Assembly: GCA_902363255.1 (NCBI GenBank)
Contig: CABIZO010000001.1
Coordinates: 186,001 to 250,000, forward strand
From: Peptostreptococcaceae bacterium
GTDB taxonomy: Bacteria > Bacillota > Clostridia > Peptostreptococcales > Peptostreptococcaceae
Reading direction: 5' to 3'
DNA: 64,000 nt
Under the pieces are notes generated by a model that saw only the letters and a program-made list of their open reading frames with translations, had not been told where the DNA came from and did not search any database. Positions 53,819 through 62,848 of the stretch are shown here, in pieces. Numbering within the stretch: the first letter of the stretch is position 1; each line of letters begins with the position of its first letter. Made by a program: the position numbers and the translations under genes.

Positions 53819-54217
53819 ATGAAAAGAGAGATAACTTGTATAGTATGTCCAAAAGGATGTCAAATGATAGTTAATAATATAGATGGACAATATATAGTAG
53901 AAGGAAATAGCTGCATTAGGGGAGCAAAATATGGCGTGGATGAAGTTACTAGCCCAAAAAGAATGATAACTTCCACAGTAAGATTAGAAGGGACTTATTT
54001 AAATATGCTTCCAGTAAAAACATCAGCTTCTGTACCAAAAGATTTGGTGTTTGAGATAATGAATATATTATCAACGATAAAAATTACTGCTCCAGTAAAA
54101 GTGGGAGATATAATTGTAAAGAATATACTAGATACAGGAGTGGATATAGTTAGTACTAAAACTATAAGTAATGTATGCCAAGGGTATGAAAACGACGAAT
54201 TAAGAAAAATTTTGTAA
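53819..54217 (+). CDS. DUF1667 domain protein
   Basis: A 132-residue small protein with four cysteines in the N-terminal third (TCIVCPKGCQM and GNSCIRGAKYG), likely to bind an iron-sulfur cluster or zinc. It is the standard third partner of the GlpA/GlpB-like pair. GGAGGAGG precedes the ATG at 53819, 2 bases after the preceding stop. Exact role unknown. Confidence 0.85.
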   Translation: MKREITCIVCPKGCQMIVNNIDGQYIVEGNSCIRGAKYGVDEVTSPKRMITSTVRLEGTYLNMLPVKTSASVPKDLVFEIMNILSTIKITAPVKVGDIIVKNILDTGVDIVSTKTISNVCQGYENDELRKIL

Positions 54218-54294
54218 CATAAATAAAAAATAAATAATAAAAGCCTATAAATTTTTATTATAAAATAAAAAAATTATAGGCTTATTTTATTTTT
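54203..54294 (+). repeat. Repeat copy A: end of DUF1667 gene plus terminator
   Basis: This segment, from AATTTTGTAA at the gene end through a hairpin (AAGCCTATAA, 54241-54250, with TTATAGGCTT, 54274-54283), is repeated imperfectly at 60126-60213 on the other side of the opp operon. It acts as the terminator for the glp genes. Confidence 0.75.
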
Positions 54295-54480
54295 GATGAT
54301 GATTCATTAAGTTTTAGCTGTAGACTTATATTTATGGATTTATTATTAATAAATTCTATATTTTACCTGAAATTATAAAAATTATCAATTAGATATAGAG
54401 AATAATTATAAATTATAATGGTGAAGCGATACAAAAAATATATATAAAATCAAATGTAGGGAGTTTCGACAGGAGGAAAT

Positions 54481-56142
54481 ATGAAAAGAAAGATATTTAG
54501 TTTATTTTTAACTACATCTTTATTATGTACGGCGCTTACAGGATGTAGTTCAAAGGGAGCAGAAAGTAGCGAAGGGGAAGTAAAAGATACGATAGTATAT
54601 TCTATGAACACAGCGCCACAAGGAATATTCAATCCGCTTGTTTCAGATACAGCAAGTGATCACTATGTTGAATCAGTTGTTTATGCATCCTTAATGACAG
54701 TTAATGATAAAGGAGAATTAGAAACGTACTTAGCAGACGAATATAAAGTTTCAGATGATCAGAAAACGATTACATACAAAATAAAAGATAATGCTAAATG
54801 GCATGATGGAGAAGATGTAACAGCTGATGATATAGCATTTACATTTACAAGTATGGCAGCAAGTGATTATTCAGGTGGATATTATGGTGATGTTCAAAAT
54901 ATAAAAGGTGCTCAAGAATATCATGACGGAAAAGCTGATGAAATTGAAGGATTAAAAGTTGTTGATGAAGATACAATAGAAATAGAATTTGAAAAGGTAT
55001 ATGCACCAGCTGTAACAAACTTAGGGACAGTACAAATACTACCAGAACATATATGGTCAGAAGTAGCTGTAGGAGAATGGACAAATAAAACGGAATTATT
55101 AAATAATCCAATAGGATGTGGACCATATAAAATAGCTGAATATAAAAGTGGTTCTCATGTAAAATTCAAAGCTGCATCAGACTTCTTTGATGGGGAAGTA
55201 AAAACAGCAAACTTAGTATTTAAAGTTATTAATGCTGATACTACTCAAGCTGAATTTAAAAGTGGATCAATAGATGTTGCTAATGTAGAAGCATTAACAA
55301 AAGCTGATATAGATTCATTAGTTAAAGAAGGATATAAAAAGGTTGATTTTGATAACTACCTATTTACATATATGGGATTCAATTTAAGAAATGAAAAACT
55401 ACAAGATGTAAACTTACGTAAGGCTTTCATGCATGCAATTAACCGTCAAGGGATTGTAGATAATGTGGTAGAAGGACGTGGACAAGTTCTTAATGCGCCA
55501 TTATTACCATCAAGTTGGGCTTATCCAGAAGAATCAACATTAGATTCATATGAATATGATGTTGAAAAAGCAAAATCTTTATTAAAAGAAGCTGGTTGGG
55601 AAGATAAAGATGGAGATGGAATAGTTGAAAATGAAGATGGGGAAAAATTAGAGTTAACTCTTGTTTGTCAAACTAGTCATCCAGTTAGAGAAAAAACAGC
55701 AGTAGTAATACAAGAGAACTTAAAAGAAATAGGTGTTAAAATAGACATAGATTCTATGGAGTTTTCATCTGTTATGGATCAAGTAGTTTCTAATCATGAA
55801 TTTGATTTATATATGATGGGTAATACATTATCTTTAGATCCAGATCCAAGACCAATGTGGCATTCAGATGCTATATCAAATGAAAAAGGTGTGATTGGAT
55901 ATAACATAGTTGCTTATTATAACCAAGAAACAGATAAGTTAATTGAAAAAGGTAATGCTACTTTAGATCAATCAGAACGTGAAGAAATCTATGGTGAATT
56001 TGCGAAAATATTAAATGAAGATGTACCAGAAGCATATTTATTCTGCCAAGATATAGAACGTGTATATAACAGTAAATTAGAAGGATATAAACCATCTACA
56101 TTTAATGAATTCTACAATGTTCATAATTGGGTAATCAAATAA
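54481..56142 (+). CDS. Oligopeptide ABC transporter substrate-binding lipoprotein
   Basis: A 553-residue family 5 solute-binding precursor. The lipobox ends at Cys22 in LTGCSSKG, so the mature protein is anchored to the membrane surface. Typical blocks: YKIKDNAKWHDGEDVTADD-like motif, YMGFNLRNEKLQDVNLRKAF and the C-terminal YLFCQDIERVYN. It binds peptides or related solutes for the OppBCDF importer that follows. The GGAGG site is at 54472. Confidence 0.92.
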   Translation: MKRKIFSLFLTTSLLCTALTGCSSKGAESSEGEVKDTIVYSMNTAPQGIFNPLVSDTASDHYVESVVYASLMTVNDKGELETYLADEYKVSDDQKTITYKIKDNAKWHDGEDVTADDIAFTFTSMAASDYSGGYYGDVQNIKGAQEYHDGKADEIEGLKVVDEDTIEIEFEKVYAPAVTNLGTVQILPEHIWSEVAVGEWTNKTELLNNPIGCGPYKIAEYKSGSHVKFKAASDFFDGEVKTANLVFKVINADTTQAEFKSGSIDVANVEALTKADIDSLVKEGYKKVDFDNYLFTYMGFNLRNEKLQDVNLRKAFMHAINRQGIVDNVVEGRGQVLNAPLLPSSWAYPEESTLDSYEYDVEKAKSLLKEAGWEDKDGDGIVENEDGEKLELTLVCQTSHPVREKTAVVIQENLKEIGVKIDIDSMEFSSVMDQVVSNHEFDLYMMGNTLSLDPDPRPMWHSDAISNEKGVIGYNIVAYYNQETDKLIEKGNATLDQSEREEIYGEFAKILNEDVPEAYLFCQDIERVYNSKLEGYKPSTFNEFYNVHNWVIK

Positions 56143-56152
56143 TATAAATCAG

Positions 56153-56184
56153 AAAAGGTTGTTTCTTGCAAACAACCTTTTTTT
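56153..56184 (+). terminator. Intra-operon terminator between the binding protein and oppB
   Basis: AAAAGGTTGTTT (56153-56164) pairs with AAACAACCTTTT (56170-56181) and T7. The oppB ribosome site follows immediately, so read-through must occur; this would give more binding protein than transporter. Confidence 0.85.
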
Positions 56185-56205
56185 ATGAAGGAGAGCAAGG
56201 ATAGT

Positions 56206-57171
56206 ATGGGAAAATTCTTAGCAAAAAGATTAGGGGTTGCACTGATTGTATTATTTGGAGTATCTGTTACAGTGTTTACGCTGATTCATCTTCAACCAGG
56301 TAATCCATATTTAAACATGATCGATCCTAATGTTCCACCAGAAGTAGTAGAACAAAAACTAAGGGCCTTAGGATACTATGATCCAATTCCACTTCAGTAT
56401 TTGAAATGGATAGGGAGAGCAATAGTTGGTGATTTTGGATATTCAACTCAATACAATGCACCAGCATTTTCAATAATAATCGAAGCATTAAAAAATACAT
56501 TATTAATATCAATAGTTTCATTTATATTAAGCTCAATATTGGCAATAGTAGTTGGAGTTATTACAGCAGCCAAATCTAAAACATGGATAGATTATATAGT
56601 TACTTTTCTTTCATTTGTAGGAATATCTATGCCAACATTTTTATTTGGTTTGCTGATAGTAAAATGGCTTGGATATGATTTAGCTATTTTACCATCGTCA
56701 GGAATGGAAACTTTAACAGCATCATATACAGGTTTTGAGCGAGTTATAGATATAATCAAGCATATGATTATGCCTGTTATAGTGCTATCACTTACTCAAA
56801 CTGCTACCTTGTTAAGATATACAAGGTCTTCTATGCTTGATTCTTTAAATCAAGATTATATGAGAACCGCTCAAGCTAAAGGGCTTACTAGAAATAAAGC
56901 AGTTTGGACTCATGGTCTTAGAAACTCTATGATTTCCATAATTACAGTTTTATGTATGCAATTGCCAGCGTTAGTTTCAGGTGCATTAATTACTGAAACG
57001 GTGTTTGTATGGCCAGGAATAGGAACATTAAATTACAACGCAATTATGAATAGAGATTATATGTTGATAATGGGTATAACAATGCTTATAGCAGTTGTTA
57101 TTGTAGTAGCAAATATAATAGCAGATATTTTATATGCAATAGCTGATCCAAGAATTAGATTAAGTCAATAG
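56206..57171 (+). CDS. Oligopeptide ABC transporter permease OppB
   Basis: A 321-residue membrane subunit with six helices. The first helix is RLGVALIVLFGVSVTVFTLIH followed by LQPGNPY; the coupling loop is YMRTAQAKGLTRNKAVWTHGLRNS. A start at 56206 fits the N-terminus of the family; the earlier ATG at 56185 overlaps the ribosome site. It forms the pore with OppC. Confidence 0.92.
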   Translation: MGKFLAKRLGVALIVLFGVSVTVFTLIHLQPGNPYLNMIDPNVPPEVVEQKLRALGYYDPIPLQYLKWIGRAIVGDFGYSTQYNAPAFSIIIEALKNTLLISIVSFILSSILAIVVGVITAAKSKTWIDYIVTFLSFVGISMPTFLFGLLIVKWLGYDLAILPSSGMETLTASYTGFERVIDIIKHMIMPVIVLSLTQTATLLRYTRSSMLDSLNQDYMRTAQAKGLTRNKAVWTHGLRNSMISIITVLCMQLPALVSGALITETVFVWPGIGTLNYNAIMNRDYMLIMGITMLIAVVIVVANIIADILYAIADPRIRLSQ

Positions 57172-57181
57172 GGAGGATATT

Positions 57182-58078
57182 ATGGTTGCAAATACTTTAA
57201 AAAGAGAAGAAAAAGCAAAAGAAGAAAAATATGTATCATTAACAGAAATATCCTTTCGTAAGTTTAAGAAAAACAAGTTAGCGGTAATAGGTGTATTTAT
57301 AATTTTAATACTAGTGTTACTTTCAGTATGTGCACCATTACTTACGGATTATACAATTAGTGAAACAGATTTATTTAATATAAAAATGGCACCAAATAGT
57401 GAACATATATTAGGAACAGATGAACTTGGAAGAGATGTGTTTACGAGATTGATCTATGGAGGTAGGGTATCCATAGTAGTTGGTGTTGCATCAATGACAT
57501 TGCAATTAGTTATAGGGGTAATAATGGGAGCCATCGCAGGTTATTTTGGGGGAATAGCTGAGAAAATAATTATGAGAATAATTGATGTAATAATGTGTTT
57601 CCCATTCTTTGTTATTGCAATATCAGTTGCAGCAGTAGTAGGTCCAGGGGTTAAGAATCTGATTATAATAATTGGTTTTTTAATGTGGCCTAATATAGCA
57701 AGAATAGTAAGGGCAGAGATTTTATCGTTAAAAGAGAATGATTATATTATGGCAGCTAAAGCCATGGGGTTATCTTCTTTTGAAATAATAAAGAGTCACA
57801 TACTTCCTAATATAATGTCACCCATATTAGTTGCATCAACATTAGCAATAGCAAATGGGATTTTAACAGAAGCCTCATTAAGTTTCTTAGGAATAGGGGT
57901 TAAATTACCACAACCAAGTTGGGGGAATATGTTAATTGCTGCACAAAATATAGGAACGTTACAAAGAGAGTGGTGGCTTTGGATACCAGCAGGTAGCTTA
58001 ATTATTTTAATGGTATTATCAATAAACTTTGTTGGAGATGGGCTTCGCGATGCTCTAGATCCGAAAACTCGTCTGTAG
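57182..58078 (+). CDS. Oligopeptide ABC transporter permease OppC
   Basis: A 298-residue second pore subunit. It begins with a cytoplasmic Lys/Glu-rich tail, then a helix (LAVIGVFIILILVLLSVCAPLL), HILGTDELGRDVFTRLIYG, and the coupling loop YIMAAKAMGLSSFEIIKSHILPN. AGGGAGG precedes it by a few bases after oppB. Confidence 0.93.
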   Translation: MVANTLKREEKAKEEKYVSLTEISFRKFKKNKLAVIGVFIILILVLLSVCAPLLTDYTISETDLFNIKMAPNSEHILGTDELGRDVFTRLIYGGRVSIVVGVASMTLQLVIGVIMGAIAGYFGGIAEKIIMRIIDVIMCFPFFVIAISVAAVVGPGVKNLIIIIGFLMWPNIARIVRAEILSLKENDYIMAAKAMGLSSFEIIKSHILPNIMSPILVASTLAIANGILTEASLSFLGIGVKLPQPSWGNMLIAAQNIGTLQREWWLWIPAGSLIILMVLSINFVGDGLRDALDPKTRL

Positions 58079-58090
58079 GAGGAAATAGTA

Positions 58091-59062
58091 ATGAGTATGT
58101 TAGAAGTAAAAGATCTTAAAGTTTCCTTTCATACAGTAATGGGAAAGGTTGAAGCAGTAAAAGGGGTAGAGTTAAGTGTGAATTCTGGTGAAGTATTGGG
58201 TATTGTAGGGGAATCAGGAAGCGGAAAAAGTGTTACCTCTTTGGCTATTATGGGGCTTATAAATAGCGAAAGTGGAAAAGTTGAATCAGGTAAGATATTA
58301 TTTGAGGGGAAAAATCTTATAGATATAACTGAAAAAGAAATGTGTAAGGTAAGAGGGGATAAAATTTCAATGATATTCCAAGAACCTATGACATCTCTTA
58401 ATCCAGTAGTAACAATTTATAAACAATTGAGAGAAGTATACAAAATTCATAGACCGGATAAGAAAAATAATTGTAAAGGTGAACTAATAGATCTTTTAAA
58501 CAAATTAAATATACCAGATCCTAAGGCTGTTTTAAATAAGTATCCATTTGAATTAAGTGGTGGATTAAAACAAAGAATAATGATTGCTATGGCAATGATT
58601 TGCAATCCTTCACTTATAATAGCTGACGAACCAACGACTGCATTGGATGTAACAACGCAAGCTGAGATTATAGGGCTTTTAAAGCAGGTTAAGGAAGAAA
58701 GTAATAGCGGAATAATGTTAATTACCCATGATTTAGGAATAATAGCAGAAATGGCGCAAAGAGTAGTTGTAATGTATTATGGTAAAGTTGTGGAAGAGTG
58801 TAGTGTTAAAGAATTTTTCGATAATGCAAAACATCCATATTCAAAAGATTTGTTAGGAGCTATGCCTGAAAATTTCAATGGACGATTCCAATCTATAGAA
58901 GGAAATGTTCCTAATCTATATGAAGATATAAAAGGTTGTGCTTATTATAAAAGATGTAAAAAAAGAATATCGAAATGTGAAAATTCACAACCACCAATGG
59001 TAAATTTAAATGAAGGCCATAGGGTACGTTGTTTTAACTGTGAGAAAGGAGACGAAAAATAA
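58091..59062 (+). CDS. Oligopeptide ABC transporter ATP-binding protein OppD
   Basis: A 323-residue ATPase. Walker A is GESGSGKSV, the Q-loop is MIFQEPMTSLNPV, the signature motif reads LSGGLKQRIMIAMAM (slightly variant, L at the third position after GG), and Walker B is LIIADEPTTALDVT. The C-terminal oligopeptide-type domain has four cysteines (CAYYKRCKKRISKC). It overlaps oppF by one base (TAATG). Confidence 0.94.
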   Translation: MSMLEVKDLKVSFHTVMGKVEAVKGVELSVNSGEVLGIVGESGSGKSVTSLAIMGLINSESGKVESGKILFEGKNLIDITEKEMCKVRGDKISMIFQEPMTSLNPVVTIYKQLREVYKIHRPDKKNNCKGELIDLLNKLNIPDPKAVLNKYPFELSGGLKQRIMIAMAMICNPSLIIADEPTTALDVTTQAEIIGLLKQVKEESNSGIMLITHDLGIIAEMAQRVVVMYYGKVVEECSVKEFFDNAKHPYSKDLLGAMPENFNGRFQSIEGNVPNLYEDIKGCAYYKRCKKRISKCENSQPPMVNLNEGHRVRCFNCEKGDEK

Positions 59063-60057
59063 TGATGAATAAAGGGGATAGAATCATATTTGAAGTTTCA
59101 AATCTCAAAAAATATTACCCAATTAGAAGGAAATCTTTTAAAAGAGAAAAACAATATGTTAAATCTGTTGATGGAGTTAGTTTTTCTATAAAAGAGAATA
59201 CAATACTAGGGCTAGTAGGTGAATCAGGTTGTGGAAAATCAACAATAGGAAAAACTATTTTAGGGTTAACACATCCAACAGGTGGAAAAGTATCATTCAA
59301 AGATAATGTCATTTTTGATGTGGAAAATAACATAAAAATATCAAATAACGAAATGACTAAATTAAGAAGTGATATACAAATAATTTTTCAAGATCCTTAT
59401 GCAAGTTTGGATCCAAGAAAAAGTGTAGGACAAATAGTATCTGAAGGAATTAAAAAGCATAAAATAGTTCCCAAAGATAAGATTGAAGAAAAAACAAAAG
59501 AAATGCTAGAGTTATGTGGATTAGATGAGACAAGTATATTTAGATATCCACATGAATTTAGTGGAGGTCAAAGACAAAGAATAGGTATTGCAAGGGCGTT
59601 GGCTATGAATCCTAAATTTATAGTATGTGATGAGCCAACGGCAGCATTAGACGTGTCTATACAATCTCAAATTTTAAATTTAATGCTAGACTTAAAAGAT
59701 AGGTTTGGTTTGACATATTTATTTATATCTCATAATTTTAGTGTAGTTAAATCATTTTGTGATGAAATAGCTGTTATGTATTTAGGACAGATTGTGGAAA
59801 AGGGAAAAGCTGCTGAAGTGTATAACAATCCAAAACATCCATATACAAAGGCATTGATTTCATCAGTGCCAATTCAACATTCAGGTGAAGTAAAAGAGAG
59901 AATTGAGCTAAAAGGAAGTATGCCAAGTGCTGTTGATTTACCAAGAGGATGTAGGTTTCATACTAGATGTCCATATAAAACAGAACGTTGTGTAAAGGAA
60001 AGTCCAGAATGGAAGACTTTAGACAATGGAACTAGTGTGGCATGTCATATATATTAA
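59062..60057 (+). CDS. Oligopeptide ABC transporter ATP-binding protein OppF
   Basis: A 331-residue second ATPase. Walker A is GESGCGKST, the Q-loop is IIFQDPYASLDPR, the signature is FSGGQRQRIGIARALA, Walker B is FIVCDEPTAALDVS. The C-terminal domain ends with the usual CRFHTRCPYKTERC cysteine pattern. It is the last gene of the operon; the imperfect repeat copy B follows. Confidence 0.95.
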   Translation: MMNKGDRIIFEVSNLKKYYPIRRKSFKREKQYVKSVDGVSFSIKENTILGLVGESGCGKSTIGKTILGLTHPTGGKVSFKDNVIFDVENNIKISNNEMTKLRSDIQIIFQDPYASLDPRKSVGQIVSEGIKKHKIVPKDKIEEKTKEMLELCGLDETSIFRYPHEFSGGQRQRIGIARALAMNPKFIVCDEPTAALDVSIQSQILNLMLDLKDRFGLTYLFISHNFSVVKSFCDEIAVMYLGQIVEKGKAAEVYNNPKHPYTKALISSVPIQHSGEVKERIELKGSMPSAVDLPRGCRFHTRCPYKTERCVKESPEWKTLDNGTSVACHIY

Positions 60058-60125
60058 TCTAGAGATTTGTAAATAGAAAATGCGAGTAGCATCTGATTAT
60101 TGTATTAAAAGGATAGATTAAGGGG

Positions 60126-60213
60126 AATTTTGTAAAATATAATAGAAAATAAATAGTAAAAGCCTATAAATTTTTATAATAAAATAAAAAAATTTATAGG
60201 TTTATTTTATTTC
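60126..60213 (+). repeat. Repeat copy B with terminator, after oppF
   Basis: AATTTTGTAA followed by AAGCCTATAAATTT (60160-60173) with AAATTTATAGGTTT (60190-60203) matches copy A at 54203-54294 at most positions. It lacks the upstream coding sequence. It ends the opp operon. The rest of the 60058-60401 region is AT-rich without gene evidence. Confidence 0.75.
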
Positions 60214-60401
60214 CTTTTAACAAAATATGATTGTTAATAAAAAAACTTAAATATAATAAAAAAATTGTAAAACAGTAAAATACTCATCTTTGCAAAAAAG
60301 GATAAAATGCTTTTTACAGGATAAAATAAAATATAGATATTAAGGGCATTTTTTTTGTCAAAAGTTAAAATAAATTTACTTTAAAAAATATAAAAAATTA
60401 C

Positions 60402-60430
60402 TTGAAAAATGGTTTTCGTTAGAGTACAAT
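60402..60430 (+). promoter_or_regulatory. Sigma-A promoter of the cggR-gap transcript
   Basis: TTGAAA (60402-60407) and TACAAT (60425-60430) are separated by 17 bp. The CggR operator lies just downstream. Confidence 0.8.
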
Positions 60431-60443
60431 AAAATTATCTTGT

Positions 60444-60478
60444 GGGACATAAAATGAATACAAGGGACTGAAAGAGTC
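60444..60478 (+). promoter_or_regulatory. CggR operator
   Basis: Two GGGAC half-sites at 60444-60448 and 60464-60468 start exactly 20 bp apart, each followed after six bases by TGAA or AGTC. This closely follows the Bacillus CggR operator (GGGAC-N6-TGTC, twice). It is placed between promoter and cggR, so CggR represses its own operon until fructose bisphosphate rises. Confidence 0.85.
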
Positions 60479-60506
60479 CCGGTTATTAAATCAAGAGGAT
60501 GTAATA

Positions 60507-61538
60507 ATGAAAAGTTTATTAAAAATTCAGCAAAAGTTAGTTCCTGAAATTATTGACATTATGAAAAAGAGATATTTGATCTTAAGAGAGATTTCTTTAA
60601 GTGAACCAATTGGAAGACGTGCTTTAGCAGCAAATCTTCAAAGTGGAGAGAGAATAATAAGATCAGAAACAGAGCTTTTAAAAAATCAAGGTCTTATTGA
60701 TGTGAATCTAAAAGGAATGACTATTACAGAAGAAGGTAAAGAAATACTAAACGCTCTGAAAGATAGCATGAATGATGTAATAGGACTTAATTCTCTTCAA
60801 GAAGAGCTTAGAGAAGTTTTAGGAATAAAAAAGGTCTTACTAATACCAGGTAGCTATGAACAAAATAATAGTTTACTAAAAGATGTTGGAAAACAAGCTT
60901 CAAAATATTTTTTAAGTGTACTTAAGGATGAGGATATAGTTTCCATTACTGGTGGGAGTACAATGCTTGAATTTGCTAAGTCAATTAAAAGTGATAAGAA
61001 ATTTAGCTCTACAATAGTAGTTCCAGCAAGAGGTAGTCTTGGTATTGATATTGAGACACAATCAAACAATGTAGTAGCAGAAGTTAGTAAGAATATAAAT
61101 TCAAATTATAAATTATTAAACATACCAGATGAGCTTTGTGAGGCATCAATAAAAACCCTTACACAAGAACCAGAAATAAAGAAAACACTAGAATTAATAC
61201 AAAATTCTAATGTGCTAGTATTTAGTATTGGTAGAGCTGATGAAATGGTAAAAAGAAGAAAATTATCAGATGAAAAAGCAAAAGAGATAATGGACAAAGA
61301 AGCTGTAGGTGAAGCCTTTGGACATTACTTTAATAAAAAAGGGGAAATTGTTTACAAGTTAAATACAGTGGGGATTGATATGGAATCTTTCAAAAATAAA
61401 AGAGAAGCCATAGCTGTATTTGCGGGGAGAAAAAAAGCTGAAGCTTTTATTCCAATTTCCAAACTAAACAAGAATTTAGTTCTTGTTACAGATGAAGATA
61501 GTGCAAGAAGAATTCTTGAACTTACTGTAAATAGCTAG
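60507..61538 (+). CDS. cggR: Central glycolytic genes regulator CggR
   Basis: A 343-residue SorC-family repressor. The N-terminal winged helix contains the CggR-specific start (KIQQKLVPEIIDIMKKRYLI then EPIGRRALAANLQSGERIIR). The C-terminal sugar-phosphate domain includes SITGGSTMLEFA and VFSIGRADEMVKRR. Upstream is a matching operator and downstream, after 48 bp, is gap, the known target order in Firmicutes. Confidence 0.94.
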   Translation: MKSLLKIQQKLVPEIIDIMKKRYLILREISLSEPIGRRALAANLQSGERIIRSETELLKNQGLIDVNLKGMTITEEGKEILNALKDSMNDVIGLNSLQEELREVLGIKKVLLIPGSYEQNNSLLKDVGKQASKYFLSVLKDEDIVSITGGSTMLEFAKSIKSDKKFSSTIVVPARGSLGIDIETQSNNVVAEVSKNINSNYKLLNIPDELCEASIKTLTQEPEIKKTLELIQNSNVLVFSIGRADEMVKRRKLSDEKAKEIMDKEAVGEAFGHYFNKKGEIVYKLNTVGIDMESFKNKREAIAVFAGRKKAEAFIPISKLNKNLVLVTDEDSARRILELTVNS

Positions 61539-61586
61539 CCAAGCTAGTAAAAAATAAAAAGAATAAAAGGCCAGGAGGAAATCAAA

Positions 61587-62594
61587 ATGGTTAAAGTAGC
61601 AATCAATGGATTTGGTAGAATAGGTAGATTAGCATTAAGAAAATTAATGGAGCAAACTGAAGAGTTTGAAGTTGTTGCAATAAACGACTTAACTGACGCT
61701 AAAACATTAGCTCATTTATTCAAATACGATTCAGCTCAAGGAAGATTCAACGGTGAAATAGTTGTTGAAGATGGAGCTTTCGTAGTAAATGGACATAGAA
61801 TAAAAGTAACAGCTGAAAGAAACCCAGCTGACTTACCATGGGCAGAACTTGGAGTTGATATAGTATTAGAATGTACTGGATTCTTCACTTCTCAAGAAAA
61901 AGCTGGACTTCACTTAGAAGCAGGAGCTAAAAAAGTAGTTATATCTGCACCAGCAAGTGGAGATGTTAAAACTGTAGTTTACAATGTAAACCAAGATATA
62001 TTAGATGGATCAGAAACAGTTATATCAGGAGCTTCTTGTACAACTAACTGTTTAGCACCAATGGCTAAAGTATTAAATGATAAATTCGGTGTAGAAAAAG
62101 GTCTTATGACTACTATACATGCTTACACTAATGACCAAAATACTTTAGATGGTCCTCACGCAAAAGGTGACTTAAGAAGAGCTAGAGCTGCTGCTGCTAA
62201 CATAGTTCCTAACACTACAGGAGCTGCAAAAGCTATAGGATTAGTTATACCTGAATTAAAAGGTAAATTAGATGGAGCTGCTCAAAGAGTTCCAGTTGTA
62301 ACTGGTTCATTAACTGAATTAGTTTGTACATTAAAAGAAAACGTAACAGTTGAAGAAGTAAACGCTGCTATGAAAGAAGCTGCTAACGAATCATTCGGAT
62401 ACACTGAAGAATACTTAGTATCTTCTGACATAATAGGAATAAGCTACGGTTCATTATTCGATGCAACTCAAACAAGAGTTATGGAAGTAGACGGAAAACA
62501 ATTAGTTAAGACTGTTTCTTGGTATGACAACGAAATGTCTTACACTTCTCAATTAATAAGAACATTAGGATACTTTGCTAAATTAGCTAAATAG
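61587..62594 (+). CDS. gap: Glyceraldehyde-3-phosphate dehydrogenase
   Basis: A 335-residue glycolytic enzyme. It has the NAD motif NGFGRIGRLALRKL, the catalytic cysteine in SGASCTTNCLAPMAK, and the C-terminal SWYDNEMSYTSQLIRT. Codon use is that of a highly expressed gene (many AAC, TTC). GGAGG precedes the start. A strong terminator separates it from pgk. Confidence 0.98.
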   Translation: MVKVAINGFGRIGRLALRKLMEQTEEFEVVAINDLTDAKTLAHLFKYDSAQGRFNGEIVVEDGAFVVNGHRIKVTAERNPADLPWAELGVDIVLECTGFFTSQEKAGLHLEAGAKKVVISAPASGDVKTVVYNVNQDILDGSETVISGASCTTNCLAPMAKVLNDKFGVEKGLMTTIHAYTNDQNTLDGPHAKGDLRRARAAAANIVPNTTGAAKAIGLVIPELKGKLDGAAQRVPVVTGSLTELVCTLKENVTVEEVNAAMKEAANESFGYTEEYLVSSDIIGISYGSLFDATQTRVMEVDGKQLVKTVSWYDNEMSYTSQLIRTLGYFAKLAK

Positions 62595-62604
62595 TATGTG
62601 ATAC

Positions 62605-62650
62605 AAAGTCCGGGTTTGTAGTTTTATGCTACGGGCTCCGGGCTTTTTTA
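62605..62650 (+). terminator. Terminator after gap
   Basis: GTCCGGGTTTGTAG pairs with CTACGGGCTCCGGGC (a strong, slightly bulged stem) and T6 follows. pgk must therefore have its own promoter or depend on read-through. Confidence 0.9.
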
Positions 62651-62848
62651 GTAAAAATCTATTTGAGATATATGATCAATATATCATCAATCATACCAAA
62701 TCAAATTTTAACTTGAAAATAAAAATGGTACGCTATATAGGGAATAGTGTAACTTAATATATGTAAAATTACATATATAATGTATACAAAAATGTATAAA
62801 AAGATATATAATAGAGACGGAGTAATTAAGCTGAAAGGAGATTGTAAT

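Noticed and set aside
54295..54480. CodY box upstream of the opp binding protein
   Set aside because: ATTTTACCTGAAATT near 54359-54374 resembles part of the CodY consensus, but the spacing of the halves is wrong and AT-rich DNA produces such matches by chance.
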